Shown here: in pieces, positions 26,621 through 35,869 of the stretch | Position numbering within the stretch: the first letter of the stretch is position 1 | Layout: every line of letters begins with the position of its first letter | From: Paraburkholderia sp. SOS3 | GTDB lineage: Bacteria; Pseudomonadota; Gammaproteobacteria; Burkholderiales; Burkholderiaceae | Assembly (NCBI RefSeq): GCF_001922345.1 | Contig: NZ_CP018811.1 | Location: 3,100,001-3,164,000, forward strand | Direction: 5' to 3' | DNA: 64,000 nucleotides | Program-made: the position numbers and the translations under genes | The notes under the pieces: model-generated | The model's input: the letters and a program-made list of their open reading frames with translations, nothing else | Database searches by the model: none | Told to the model about the DNA's origin: nothing

Positions 26621-28170
26621 GCGCCTACTCCTGTCGTCGCCCATTGGATCACCGTCTCCGAATCCGCCTTGTCGCGCGGCAATTCGGTGACGATACGGCC
26701 GCGATACATCACGAGCACGCGGTCGGACATGCCAAGCAGCTCCGGCAATTCGGAGCTGACCATCAAGACCGCGGCGCCCGCGCGCGCCATCGCGATCATG
26801 TGTGCGTAAATCTCGGTCTTCGCGCCGACGTCGATGCCGCGCGTCGGCTCGTCGAGCATGATGACCGCGGGGCTGGTCGCCGTTGCGCGGCCCAGAATCA
26901 CTTTTTGCTGGTTACCGCCCGACAGATTGCCGGTGATCGCGGTCACCGACGGCGCACGTACCGCGAAACGCGCACTTGCTTCCTGCGCGAGCTTGCGTTT
27001 TCGCGCACTGCGCACGAAGCCTCCCGTGGCGAGCGCCTTGAGGCTCGACAGCGCGATGTTTTCTTCGATGCTCGCATCGAGCACGAGCCCTTCGAGCTTG
27101 CGGTCTTCGGCGGTATAGACGAGGCCTGCGCCGACGCCGGCTGCCGGCGAATGAATGTCGACCTTGCGGCCGCGCACATGGATTTCGCCCTGCGTGACCT
27201 TCTGTGCGCCGAAAATCGCCTTCAGCAATTCGGTGCGGCCCGCGCCGGCAATGCCCGCGATACCGACGATTTCGCCTGCACGCACGGCAAAGCCCGCGTG
27301 CCGCACGACCGGCGGACTGGCGAGATCGCGCACTTCGAGCACGACCGGCCCATATTCGCGCGGCTCCCACGGATAGAACGAATCGAGATTGCGCGCGACC
27401 ATCGCCTGCACGAGGTCCTGCTCGGTCCATTGCGACATCGGCCGCGCGTCGACGGTCGCGCCGTCGCGCATCACGACGGCCGAGTCCGCGAGCTCGAACA
27501 CCTCGTCGAGATGGTGCGAAATAAAGATGATGCCCATGCCGCCCTCGCGCAGGCGCCGCACGACGCGATACAGATTCGCGATATCGTCGTGCTGCAGCGC
27601 GGCGGTCGGCTCGTCCATCACGAGGATGCGGGCTTCGCGCGCGAGCGCCTTTGCGACCTCGACGAGTTGCCGCTTGTTGAGCGGCAGATCGCCGAGGCGC
27701 ATCGACGGCGGCACGTTATCGAGCCCGACCTGCGCGAGCGCTTCGCGTGCGCGACGCTCGGCGGCACGGCGGTTCACGAAACCGCCGCTTGCCGGCATGC
27801 GGCCGAGGAACAGATTCTCGGCCACCGTCATATCGTTGACGAGCGACAGTTCCTGATAGATGACGGCGACGCCTGCATCGATGGCCGCGTGCGTGCCGCG
27901 CGCAAGCGCCACGCCGTTGATCTCGATCGTGCCTTCGTCCGGCTCGTATGCGCCGGACAAGGTCTTGATCAGCGACGATTTGCCCGCGCCGTTCTCGCCG
28001 ACAATCGCCATCACGTGCCCTGCGTGCAGCGTGAGGCTCACGCCGCGCAGCGCCTTCACACCGGGAAAGCTCTTGACGATGCCTTCCATATGCAGCAACG
28101 GCGGCGCGCCGCCCGGGCGCCCTTCGGCGCGGGCGGCGGCCTGCTGCTGCGAACTCGATCCGGCATTCAT
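26617..28170 (-). CDS. Ribose-type sugar ABC transporter ATPase (tandem domains)
   Basis: 517-residue RbsA/MglA-type ATPase with two ABC domains. The first has Walker A GENGAGKS and Walker B ILVMDEPTAAL but a weak signature (LPLNKRQLVE). The second has a degenerate Walker A (GIAGAGRTE, Arg for Lys), signature LSGGNQQK and Walker B VIMLDEPTRG. This asymmetry is normal for sugar importers of the family. It powers uptake with the permease downstream and the lipoprotein binding protein upstream. Confidence 0.93.
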   Translation of the reverse strand: MNAGSSSQQQAAARAEGRPGGAPPLLHMEGIVKSFPGVKALRGVSLTLHAGHVMAIVGENGAGKSSLIKTLSGAYEPDEGTIEINGVALARGTHAAIDAGVAVIYQELSLVNDMTVAENLFLGRMPASGGFVNRRAAERRAREALAQVGLDNVPPSMRLGDLPLNKRQLVEVAKALAREARILVMDEPTAALQHDDIANLYRVVRRLREGGMGIIFISHHLDEVFELADSAVVMRDGATVDARPMSQWTEQDLVQAMVARNLDSFYPWEPREYGPVVLEVRDLASPPVVRHAGFAVRAGEIVGIAGIAGAGRTELLKAIFGAQKVTQGEIHVRGRKVDIHSPAAGVGAGLVYTAEDRKLEGLVLDASIEENIALSSLKALATGGFVRSARKRKLAQEASARFAVRAPSVTAITGNLSGGNQQKVILGRATATSPAVIMLDEPTRGIDVGAKTEIYAHMIAMARAGAAVLMVSSELPELLGMSDRVLVMYRGRIVTELPRDKADSETVIQWATTGVGA

Positions 28171-28283
28171 GAATGATTCCGTCCTGCTTTAAAGCATGCG
28201 TTGAAGCGGAGCGTGCAAGCAAGCGCGTACGTCGGGTCGTGCCACCGTTCGACGCGACGCACGCGCGCTGTCGATGCCGCCGC

Positions 28284-29408
28284 TTACTGGCTGACCTCGA
28301 GCGACCACAAGCCGTACTTCTTCACTTCGTCCGAGTCGATATTCGACTTGTCGATCAGAAGCGTCGGCCATGCGTAGTTCGCCGGCACGTCCTTCTTCGC
28401 GATGTAATCGGAAATGAAGCTCAACGATTTCGCCGCCATCTGGATCGGGTTCTGCGAGATCGTCGCGTCCTGCTTGCCGGCGCGAATTGCGGAAAGCGCC
28501 TGAGCGGTGCCGTCCGCACCGATCACCATGATGTGCTGCTTGTCGCCGAGCGGCTTGTAGCGGCCCGCGTTGTCGATCGCCTTTTCCGCACCGACCGTGT
28601 TGTCGTCGTTGGCGCCGAACACCGCGTCGATCTGCGGGAACTTCTGCAGGATGTTGGTCATTGCGTTCAACGATTTCTCCTGATCGAAACCGCCCTCCTG
28701 ACGCGCGACGACCTTGATGTCCGGGTACTTCGCGATCTCGTCGCTAAAGCCCTTTTCGCGGTCCGTGGCGGCCGTCGTGCCGACGAGACCGATCAGGTCG
28801 ACCACGTTGCCCTTGGGCGATCCATAGCGCGCTTTGAGCTGATCGGCGATCCACTTCGCCGCGGTCTGGCCCAGCGCGACGTTATCCGACGCGACGAACG
28901 ACGTGACCTTGCCGCCATCGGAGCCGCGATCGAGCGTGAAGACCGGCACGCCCATCTGGTTCGCCTTCTGCACCGCGGGGATGATCGCCTTGGAATCGAT
29001 CGGGTTCAGCACGAGCGCGGTGACGCCCTGGCTCAACAGGTTGATCGCATCGTTGACCTGTTGCTGCGCGTCGCCGTTTGCGTTCGTTTGCACGAGTTCG
29101 AAACCCTCGGCTTTCGCGCCTTTCTCGACACCGAGTTTGAGGCCGACGAAGAACGCATTGTTCAGCGTCGAGACCGAGAAGCCGACCTTCGTCTTGCCGC
29201 CGTTCTCGCCGCCGCCCGACGCAGTCGCGGCCGGTGCCGCGCTTGCCGCGGCGGGCGCGCTTGCGCTCGTATCGCTTGCCGCGTTGCTGCCCGACGACGA
29301 TTCGTTTTTCGAACAGCCGCTCAGCACGGCGGCCGTGCACAGCAGCACGGCGGCGGCCGACGGGCCGAATGAGGTCCAGCGATCGAATCTTCCTGCGTTC
29401 CAGGCCAT
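28284..29408 (-). CDS. Sugar ABC transporter substrate-binding lipoprotein
   Basis: 374 residues: a signal peptide ending in a lipobox (LSGCSKNE), a Ser/Ala/Gly-rich linker to about residue 70, then a periplasmic-binding-protein type I (RbsB-like) fold with VGFSVSTLNNAFFV, FTLDRGSDGG and GANDDNTVGAEKAI. The lipobox and linker suggest it is anchored to the membrane rather than free. ATG 29408 (GGAG at six bases) is preferred to ATG 29420, which lacks a ribosome site. The ligand is unknown; locus context favours a pentose or deoxypentose. Confidence 0.92.
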   Translation of the reverse strand: MAWNAGRFDRWTSFGPSAAAVLLCTAAVLSGCSKNESSSGSNAASDTSASAPAAASAAPAATASGGGENGGKTKVGFSVSTLNNAFFVGLKLGVEKGAKAEGFELVQTNANGDAQQQVNDAINLLSQGVTALVLNPIDSKAIIPAVQKANQMGVPVFTLDRGSDGGKVTSFVASDNVALGQTAAKWIADQLKARYGSPKGNVVDLIGLVGTTAATDREKGFSDEIAKYPDIKVVARQEGGFDQEKSLNAMTNILQKFPQIDAVFGANDDNTVGAEKAIDNAGRYKPLGDKQHIMVIGADGTAQALSAIRAGKQDATISQNPIQMAAKSLSFISDYIAKKDVPANYAWPTLLIDKSNIDSDEVKKYGLWSLEVSQ

Positions 29409-29538
29409 GAGTGTCTCCATTGTTCAAGTTGTATGCGCCGTGTCCGATGCATCCGGTCTGGCGTTGGGTCAAACAGAACTGCGGCAAACAGAACTGCGAT
29501 GCGAAAAACCGGTCCCGACGCGTGTCGTGCAGTGCACG

Positions 29539-30282
29539 TCAGGGCCTGTCGCTGCCGCTTGCGCGGCGCAAACCATAGTTGCTGAACTTCTTCACCACCT
29601 CGGCGATTTCGTCGTCGGACAACACCGGCGGCGGGCCAAGCTGACTCGCGAGCAGATACTGCGTCGCAAGCACTTCCACTTCGTTCGCGAGCCACAGCGC
29701 CTTTGCGAGATCGCGGCCCAGCGCGATCACGCCGTGATGCGCGAGCAGACAGGCGGTGCGGTCTTTCAGCGCTTCGAGCGCATGGTCGGACAGCGCCTGA
29801 CTGCCGAACGTCGCATACGGCGCACAGCGGATCGAATTGCCGCCGGCGGCCGCCACCATGTAGTGATGCGCGCGGATGTCCCGGCCGTGTATCGCGATCG
29901 CCGTGGCCGCGCTCGAATGCGTGTGCACGACCGCGCCGACATCGCTGCGTGCGCGCAGGATGTCGCGGTGAAAACGCCATTCGGTCGACGGACGGCTCTG
30001 GGCGAAGACCGGCGCGTCGGCCTGGACATCGAATGGCAGCCACACGATCGCATCGGCGCTCAGTGCGCTTGCGGGCACGCCGCTCGGCGTGATCAGCAGG
30101 CCTTCGTCGAAACGCGCGCTGACATTGCCGGACGTGCCCTGATTGATGCCGAGACGCTCCATTTCGCGAGCCGTGCGGACGATTTCGTCGCGCAGCGCGG
30201 CTTCGTGTGCGCCTTGCGCAACGTGTGCGCTCCGTGCACCCGAATCGTTCGTGCCCGCGCGCGTGCCGCGCGTGCCGCTCAT
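29539..30282 (-). CDS. Class II aldolase (FucA/Ald2-like)
   Basis: 247-residue zinc aldolase of the FucA/AraD family. Visible features are the phosphate loop GTSGNVS (49-55), catalytic Glu101 in STEWRFH, and zinc ligands His120 and His122 in HTHSS plus a further His in AHHGVIA. FucA-type enzymes split ketose-1-phosphates into dihydroxyacetone phosphate and an aldehyde. Placed directly after MtnA (ATGA overlap at 30279-30282), it is best read as the aldolase of a DHAP shunt that cleaves 5-methylthioribulose-1-P or 5-deoxyribulose-1-P. The N-terminal 25 residues are an extension without known role. Confidence 0.9.
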   Translation of the reverse strand: MSGTRGTRAGTNDSGARSAHVAQGAHEAALRDEIVRTAREMERLGINQGTSGNVSARFDEGLLITPSGVPASALSADAIVWLPFDVQADAPVFAQSRPSTEWRFHRDILRARSDVGAVVHTHSSAATAIAIHGRDIRAHHYMVAAAGGNSIRCAPYATFGSQALSDHALEALKDRTACLLAHHGVIALGRDLAKALWLANEVEVLATQYLLASQLGPPPVLSDDEIAEVVKKFSNYGLRRASGSDRP

Positions 30283-31352
30283 GCCGCCGCTCCACCGAAC
30301 AGCGCCGCGAGATTCGCATCGAACGGTGTCTGGACGATGCCGCGTTCGGTGATATAGCCGGTTACGAGATCATGCGGCGTCACATCGAACGCAGGATTGC
30401 GGACCTTGATTCCCGCAGGCGCGATCGGCGTGCCGCCCAGATGCGTGACCTCGCTATCGCGGCGCTCTTCGATGACGATGCCGCGGCCGGTCGGCGTCTC
30501 CAAATCGAGCGTCGACGACGGGCAGGCGACATAGAACGGCACGTTGAAATAGCGCGCCGCAATTGCGACGCTCAGCGTGCCGATCTTGTTCGCGAAGTCG
30601 CCGTTCGCGGCCACGCGGTCCGCGCCGACGATCACGACGTCGATCAATCGTTGCGCCATCAACGATGCGGCCATGCTGTCCGTGATCAATGTAACGTCGA
30701 CGCCGGCCTGCTGCAGTTCATATGCGGTTAAACGCGCGCCTTGAAGCAGCGGCCGCGTTTCGTCCGCGTAGACGCGAAACGCGATGCCTTCGCGCTGTGC
30801 CGTATAGATCGGCGCGGTTGCAGTGCCCAGTCCGGTCGTGGCAAGCGCGCCCGCGTTGCAATGCGTGAGCACGCCGCTGCCTGCGGTAATGAGCGGCAAG
30901 CCATGCTGGCCGATACCTTCGCAAAGTGCTTCGTCCTCGCGATGGATGCGCGTCGCTTCATCGACTAGCGCGCGATAGAGCGAGGGGGTATCGGCGACGC
31001 GCGCGCGATCCGCTGCGCGCAGCATGCGTTTCAGGCTCCAACTAAGGTTGACCGCGGTTGGACGTGCGCTGTCGAGATACGCGGCCTGTTCTTTCAATAC
31101 GGCGCGAAACGCCTCAAGCGTCAAATGCCGTGCGCGCTGCACCGCGACGCACAAGCCATAGGCCGCCGCGACGCCGATCGCGGGCGCGCCGCGCACGCGC
31201 AATTCGTGAATCGCACGCCAGACATCCTGTGCGGTGCCTAGCGTCTCGACCACCGTCTCATTCGGCAAACGGGTTTGATCGAGAATCCGCAGACTATCGT
31301 TGTCCCACGCGAGCGTGGCCGGCAGATTCTGGAAAAGCGACGGCGAAACCAT
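30279..31352 (-). CDS. mtnA: MtnA-like methylthioribose-1-phosphate isomerase
   Basis: 357-residue aldose-ketose isomerase of the MtnA/eIF2B-alpha family. Key motifs are RGAPAIG (54-60), the catalytic Cys in THCNAG (Cys165) and the catalytic Asp in GADRVAANGD (Asp245). It converts 5-methylthioribose-1-P (or 5-deoxyribose-1-P) to the ribulose-1-P. It starts eight bases after the mtnK stop and overlaps the aldolase start. The genes that would complete methionine salvage (mtnB, C, D) are absent here, so a shunt rather than salvage is likely. Confidence 0.93.
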   Translation of the reverse strand: MVSPSLFQNLPATLAWDNDSLRILDQTRLPNETVVETLGTAQDVWRAIHELRVRGAPAIGVAAAYGLCVAVQRARHLTLEAFRAVLKEQAAYLDSARPTAVNLSWSLKRMLRAADRARVADTPSLYRALVDEATRIHREDEALCEGIGQHGLPLITAGSGVLTHCNAGALATTGLGTATAPIYTAQREGIAFRVYADETRPLLQGARLTAYELQQAGVDVTLITDSMAASLMAQRLIDVVIVGADRVAANGDFANKIGTLSVAIAARYFNVPFYVACPSSTLDLETPTGRGIVIEERRDSEVTHLGGTPIAPAGIKVRNPAFDVTPHDLVTGYITERGIVQTPFDANLAALFGGAAA

Positions 31353-31360
31353 GCATGCTC

Positions 31361-32638
31361 CTATTCGTAGTGCGTCGCCTGAATTTCGCGCGCTAGCGCG
31401 ACGACGTCGTCGATCGATGCAATCGAATGCCGGTCGACGAGCAGCCGCTCCGCGCATCGCAGCGCGCGCACTTCGACCGTTGCGCGCAATGCATCGTCGG
31501 CGATGCTCGTGACGTCCGCAACCTTCGCCATGCCGACGATGCGCCGGACCATCTTGCAGCCCGCAAAGCCGAGCGATGCGGCGAAAAGCCGCTGCATGAA
31601 GCGCGCGCGAAATGCTTGCGCGCATGCGCCGCTGCGATCGTCGCCAATGAAATGGCTTTTGCGGCGGCTTTCGTGCTCGCGCCACAGCGCGGCGAACTGC
31701 GTGGCAAAACCGCTCCAGATTTGCGTGGCCTGCTCGAGCAACCAGTCGCGATACGCGGGTTCCGCGCTCGTTTTTGCGTTTGCTTTCGCATGTCCATCGT
31801 GCCAATCGCGCGAGAAATAGGCGAGCAGCAAATTCGCGAGCACCGCGCCGACATCGAAGCCCATCGGTCCGTAGAACGCGAACTCGGGGTCGATCACGTA
31901 GGTCTCGTCCTGATTGACCATGATCGAGCCCGTATGCAAGTCGCCATGCAGCAGCGTTTCGGCGTCGTTCATGAACGACCACTTCATTTCACCGACCGCG
32001 ACGCGCAATGCGGGCGATTTCCAGAGCCGCTCGATTTCGGCGCGCGGAAACGCGGCGCTGTAGACATTCGACGCGTGGTCCTCGAACGGATAGGTGAAGA
32101 CGAGGTCTTCGGTGATCTTGCACAGCTCGCTGTTGATCGCGGCGCTCACGGCCTGCTTTTTCACATCCGGCGCGAGATAGAGATCGGAGCCGAAAAACAG
32201 CGTATGCGCGAGATAGGTGGACAGATGACCGGCAAGCTTCGGATAGACGATGCCGTCCATCAGTCCTTGACGCAGAATGCGATGCGACGACAGCCGCTGC
32301 ATCACCATCAGGAAGCGCTCGTTGTCCGCGTGATAGACGCGCGGCACATGCTGCGGACACAGCGCGCCGAAGCGCCGCAGCGCGGCGACTTCGCGCTCCA
32401 TGCGATGCCGCGTCAGCGGCCAGGTCTTGCCGACGAGACGCAGAAACGGCGGCGCCTGCTTGACGACCACGCTTTTCTCGGGCGTCTTCGCATTGCTCGC
32501 GAAGTAGACGTAGTTCAGATTGCCGTCGCCGACTTCGGCAATGTCGAGTTGGCCGGGCTCGTTCAGCAGCGCATAGACTGAAGGTACGCTGCATAGATAA
32601 GCCGATAGTTCGTCACAACTCATTGCCTCAAATTCCAT
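31361..32638 (-). CDS. mtnK: MtnK-like methylthioribose kinase
   Basis: 425-residue APH-fold kinase. It shows GDGNLNYVY (nucleotide loop, 37-45), the catalytic HGDLHTGS (231-238) and the metal motif DPEFAFYGP (250-258), all in the MtnK form. It phosphorylates O1 of 5-methylthioribose, and related kinases accept 5-deoxyribose. ATG 32638 has GGAGGAG seven bases upstream; the long frame beyond it lies in the gap to gntR. First structural gene after the regulator, and the start of a tight mtnK-mtnA-aldolase unit. Confidence 0.93.
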   Translation of the reverse strand: MEFEAMSCDELSAYLCSVPSVYALLNEPGQLDIAEVGDGNLNYVYFASNAKTPEKSVVVKQAPPFLRLVGKTWPLTRHRMEREVAALRRFGALCPQHVPRVYHADNERFLMVMQRLSSHRILRQGLMDGIVYPKLAGHLSTYLAHTLFFGSDLYLAPDVKKQAVSAAINSELCKITEDLVFTYPFEDHASNVYSAAFPRAEIERLWKSPALRVAVGEMKWSFMNDAETLLHGDLHTGSIMVNQDETYVIDPEFAFYGPMGFDVGAVLANLLLAYFSRDWHDGHAKANAKTSAEPAYRDWLLEQATQIWSGFATQFAALWREHESRRKSHFIGDDRSGACAQAFRARFMQRLFAASLGFAGCKMVRRIVGMAKVADVTSIADDALRATVEVRALRCAERLLVDRHSIASIDDVVALAREIQATHYE

Positions 32639-32717
32639 GGACTGTCTCCTCCACGGTTGAACCGCAATGCCCGGTTCGTTCTCTGGCGCTTTTGCGCCAG
32701 GCGTTAGTGTCCGCGTG

Positions 32718-33437
32718 TTATCGCTTCTTGCGAACCAGGTCGAACTTGAAGATGCTCGTGTTGTAGTAGTCGTTGCTATAGCAAAGCGGCTCGCCGCTCT
32801 GATCGAAATCGACCTCGTCCAGCAGCAGAAACAGACCGAAGCCATCGCCGAGTTCGGGCAGATCGCGCGGCGTCAGGATGGTCGGCTGGATCGACGTATG
32901 CGTGTGCGACAGACGGCGGCCCGTGCGCGCGAACATCGCAAACAGCGACTCGCCGAGATCGCTGCCGGCCGCATCGAAAACGGCCTTCGGCACCGTGTCG
33001 ATGCAGTAGGCGGCAATCGCGTCATCGGCACAGCGTACGCGTTCGATGCGCACGCAGTCGTCGCCGACGTTGATTTGAAGCTTGCCCGCGAGGCTTTCCG
33101 ACGCCTTGATCTGCTCGATCTGAATCCGGCACGTGGACGGCACTGCACCGACGCTGCGGATCATGTCGGTTACAGACATCAGATCATCGAGGCCGCCTTG
33201 CAGTCTGAGCGAAATTTGTCTGATGAAGGTGCCGCGTCCCTGCACTCTCGACAGCAGGCCATGCGAAATCATCTGCGCGACCGCTTCCCGAAGGCTTGAC
33301 CGTCCGACCCCCAACAGCTCGCAAAGCTCCATTTCAGTGGGGATCTGGTCGCCCGGCTTCAACGATCGCTCGCGGATCATCGCCATCAGCGATTCCTGGA
33401 TCTTCTCGCTCATCGAGTGTTCGACGGACAGGCGCAT
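32718..33437 (-). CDS. GntR-family regulator with UTRA domain (HutC type)
   Basis: 239 residues: a GntR winged HTH at about 8-75 (IPTEMELCELLGVGRSSLRE, then AVAQMISHGLLSRVQGRGTF) and a UTRA ligand-binding domain from about 95 to the end. UTRA domains bind small sugars, sugar phosphates or amino acid-like effectors. It is the first gene of the minus-strand sugar locus, 79 bases upstream of mtnK. A perfect palindrome lies 35 bases upstream of its start, so it probably represses itself and perhaps the whole locus. Confidence 0.92.
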   Translation of the reverse strand: MRLSVEHSMSEKIQESLMAMIRERSLKPGDQIPTEMELCELLGVGRSSLREAVAQMISHGLLSRVQGRGTFIRQISLRLQGGLDDLMSVTDMIRSVGAVPSTCRIQIEQIKASESLAGKLQINVGDDCVRIERVRCADDAIAAYCIDTVPKAVFDAAGSDLGESLFAMFARTGRRLSHTHTSIQPTILTPRDLPELGDGFGLFLLLDEVDFDQSGEPLCYSNDYYNTSIFKFDLVRKKR

Positions 33438-33471
33438 AGGGGCAAGGGAGTCGGCTAACGGACCGAATATA

Positions 33472-33489
33472 CATCAGATGTCTGATGTT
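33472..33489. promoter_or_regulatory. Perfect palindrome, candidate GntR operator
   Basis: Inverted repeat with 8-bp arms acatcaga (33472-33479) and tctgatgt (33482-33489) separated by tg. It lies 35 bases upstream of the GntR start, where a repressor would overlap the promoter. It is the strongest symmetric site in this intergenic region. Confidence 0.6.
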
Positions 33490-33657
33490 TCCGTGGGTGT
33501 TTACCCGTGTTCAGACGACCATCAGAGCGCGTACGCCTGATGCGCGATGCGATTGCTGCGCACGCACATCGCCGCCTATGCTTGAGCTTTTAAGGATTTT
33601 TGCTTGGATTGCTTTGAGCGCTGGCTGAACCTGCGCAATGACCTTAGGGAGTTCTGG

Positions 33658-34077
33658 ATGCTGCAAGCGCTTCACCATCTGCACGTGCGGGCGCGCACGC
33701 GCGGACTCGTCGACATAACGAAGCAGATCAGGGAGTTCGTCGCGGAACAGTCGATTGAAGTCGGGTTGCTGACGATTTTCTGCCGGCATACCTCGGCGTC
33801 GCTGCTGATTCAGGAGAACGCGGACCCATCGGTGCAACGCGATATCGAGCGATACTTCGCGACGATCGCGCCCGAAGATGCGCATCGCTACGAACACGAT
33901 ACGGAAGGACTCGACGACATGCCCGCGCATCTGCGCACGGCGTTGACGCAGGTGCACTTGTCCGTGCCGGTCGAAGAGGGTCGCCTCGTGCTTGGCACGT
34001 GGCAAGGGATCTATCTGTTCGAGCACCGGCGTGAGCCGTCGACGCGCGACATCGTGCTGCACCTGCTTGGGACCTGA
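33658..34077 (+). CDS. YjbQ-family (UPF0047) protein
   Basis: 139 residues with the YjbQ/UPF0047 signature (TIFCRHTSASLLIQENADPS, near residues 40-59) and HDTEGLDDMPAHLR, GTWQGIYLFEHR further on. Members show weak thiamine-phosphate synthase activity in vitro (secondary thiamine-phosphate synthase annotation), but the physiological role is uncertain. ATG 33658 has AGGGAG seven bases upstream. It ends in a hairpin shared with the convergent small gene at 34100. Confidence 0.9.
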   Translation: MLQALHHLHVRARTRGLVDITKQIREFVAEQSIEVGLLTIFCRHTSASLLIQENADPSVQRDIERYFATIAPEDAHRYEHDTEGLDDMPAHLRTALTQVHLSVPVEEGRLVLGTWQGIYLFEHRREPSTRDIVLHLLGT

Positions 34078-34105
34078 CTGGCGGTCCGTCAGCGGACCAT
34101 CAGTC
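34076..34105. terminator. Hairpin between convergent genes
   Basis: Nested stem: gactg (34076-34080) with cagtc (34101-34105), and ggtccg (34083-34088) with cggacc (34093-34098) around the loop tcag. It sits between the ends of the YjbQ-like gene and the small minus-strand gene. There is no T-run on either side, so termination is only suggested. Confidence 0.35.
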
Positions 34106-34294
34106 TTCGAGACGCTTGAGCTCTTCGTGAGCCATGCGCTCGAGTTCTTTTAGCGTGAAGTCGTTGACGTTCATGCTGGCTTGAAAATGAACCTGCACCT
34201 TCGCCGACTCCCCTGCCGGATTCTGCAGAACCACGAAGACGGTATTCGGATGGACGGTGCGATCGATTGTGACCGTTGTAATTCTGAGCGTCAT
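34100..34294 (-). CDS. Small hypothetical protein
   Basis: 64 residues, beginning MTLRITTVTIDRTVHPN and ending in a charged helix (KELERMAHEELKRLED), probably a small beta-alpha fold. ATG 34294 has GGGGAG six bases upstream. I recognise no domain. A longer frame on the same strand (34089-34427) is in another register and has poor composition. Confidence 0.6.
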   Translation of the reverse strand: MTLRITTVTIDRTVHPNTVFVVLQNPAGESAKVQVHFQASMNVNDFTLKELERMAHEELKRLED

Positions 34295-34478
34295 TCGCTG
34301 CTCCCCGGTTTTGACGTTGTTTTAGCTTACCCGAAGCCTGGGCATGACGAAACCCGTAAGCTTGCCTCGACATCGTAAGCTTCGGTGGTGCGTCAATTTG
34401 TCTCCTCCGGTCATGTCGCGATTTCATATCGTCACGACAGGCTGCCGCCTCTATTACGGCACAAACGGCGATTATCGA

Positions 34479-34745
34479 TCAGTGAAGTTCGCACGGCAGT
34501 TGGGTAGATGCAACCTGCGCTGTATGCCAATCGTCAATCGACGCGACTGCGTTGCGTTCGACGATGCTCATCGCCATCAGCACGTCGATTTTCAGCTTCG
34601 GGAAGGTTACGTCGACGCCTGGAATGCGCGCCTGACGTGTGCGTTCTTCAATGCCCTCAATCGTGGCCTCGCAATGCCATTGCGTGCCGGACGGGTCGGG
34701 CGCCATATCGACAGTTACCCGAAAGCCGCGGTGATTGAATGCCAT
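34479..34745 (-). CDS. Small hypothetical protein
   Basis: 88-residue soluble protein (MAFNHRGFRVTVDMAPDPSG, then WHCEATIEGIEE) with alternating beta strands and a C-terminal helix. ATG 34745 has GGAGG about six bases before it. It resembles the small uncharacterised proteins common in Burkholderia genomes, but I recognise no named family. It shares no operon with its neighbours. Confidence 0.6.
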   Translation of the reverse strand: MAFNHRGFRVTVDMAPDPSGTQWHCEATIEGIEERTRQARIPGVDVTFPKLKIDVLMAMSIVERNAVASIDDWHTAQVASTQLPCELH

Positions 34746-34966
34746 AAATCCTCCAGATTCCTAACAAACTGCACGCGAGCTCGCCGCGAGATGCGGAGAG
34801 GCCGCGACTATACATCTGGCGAAGAAGTCGTTCAGCGACATGGGCGCTTTCAGGAACTCGCGCAAGCGTGTGTGTCTTACAGCAGATTGACGGAAAGCTG
34901 AACGGATATACTTGCGCTGCTTTTCGCGTCTCGCGACACCTGTCCCACCTGAAGCAGGCGGTCACG

Positions 34967-35575
34967 ATGATTCCCTCCGTTCGATACGGGCTGGCATTTT
35001 TCGTCAACGTGGTGTTGCCGACGGCGGCGTATCGCCTCGCCTTTGCGCACGTCGGCCTGCCCGGCGCGTTGCTCGTCTCTTCCGTTCCGCTATTCGTGTG
35101 GATCGGGATCGATCTTTTGCGTTATCGGCACTTCGATGCGCTGAGTGCGCTCGTGCTCGCGAGCATCGCGATGTCAATGCTGATCTTCGCATCCGATGCT
35201 GCCGATGCATTGCGCGCGGCGCGTGAGCCTCTGGTGAGCGGCATCGTCGGTGTGCTTTTTCTGCTTTCGCTTCTTCTGCGGCGGCCGCTCGTTTTCTATC
35301 TCGCGCGCTCGACGCTATCGCGCGAGCGCCAGGGGCGCGAGTCTGAATTCGACGCGATGTGGCTGAGCCGGCCCGCGCTCGCGAGATCGATCCGGTTGAT
35401 GACGGCCGTTTGGGGCATCGGCCTCGTTTGTGAAAACGCGATGCGGTTATGGATGGTCTTGTCGTTTGACACCGACGACGCGCATCGTGTCTCGACTTAC
35501 GTCGGCTATGCGGTGTATGCGGCGTTGACGGTGTGGACGATTGTTTATCGGCATGGGGTGATCAAAAGGCAGTGA
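34967..35575 (+). CDS. VC0807-like membrane protein
   Basis: 202-residue inner-membrane protein with six or so helices. The wording RRPLVFYLAR (near residue 105) and the overall topology are those of the VC0807 family of unknown function. ATG 34967 follows an AGCAGGCGG region. Longer in-frame starts upstream run through sequence with poor codon bias. No operon partner. Confidence 0.75.
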   Translation: MIPSVRYGLAFFVNVVLPTAAYRLAFAHVGLPGALLVSSVPLFVWIGIDLLRYRHFDALSALVLASIAMSMLIFASDAADALRAAREPLVSGIVGVLFLLSLLLRRPLVFYLARSTLSRERQGRESEFDAMWLSRPALARSIRLMTAVWGIGLVCENAMRLWMVLSFDTDDAHRVSTYVGYAVYAALTVWTIVYRHGVIKRQ

Positions 35576-35869
35576 GGCCTTGCTGCGTTGTTCGGTCTTG
35601 TCTTTGTCTAGCTCCCCGCTAATTCGCTCGCTCCAGCCTTGTGGACGTAGGCTCGATCGGCGGCCATGCGCTTGCATGATTTCCAGTCGCTTGCTGCTAG
35701 GCGCGAATGGGCCGGCTTTTCCAGAATGCTGCGTTCTTGCCGTCAAATGCCTGTGTGGTCGCGCTCAATCGTGCCGCACTTGCCCAACGGGCGGAGCATA
35801 AAACACAGCGTAAAATTCACCAGCGATCCGACGCGCAGCGCAGTCGCGCGTTAATCACTAGCCGAGAGC

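Noticed and set aside
35576..35869. Short frames between the VC0807-like gene and the MOSC gene
   Set aside because: About 290 bases with only overlapping frames of poor codon bias; no gene supported.
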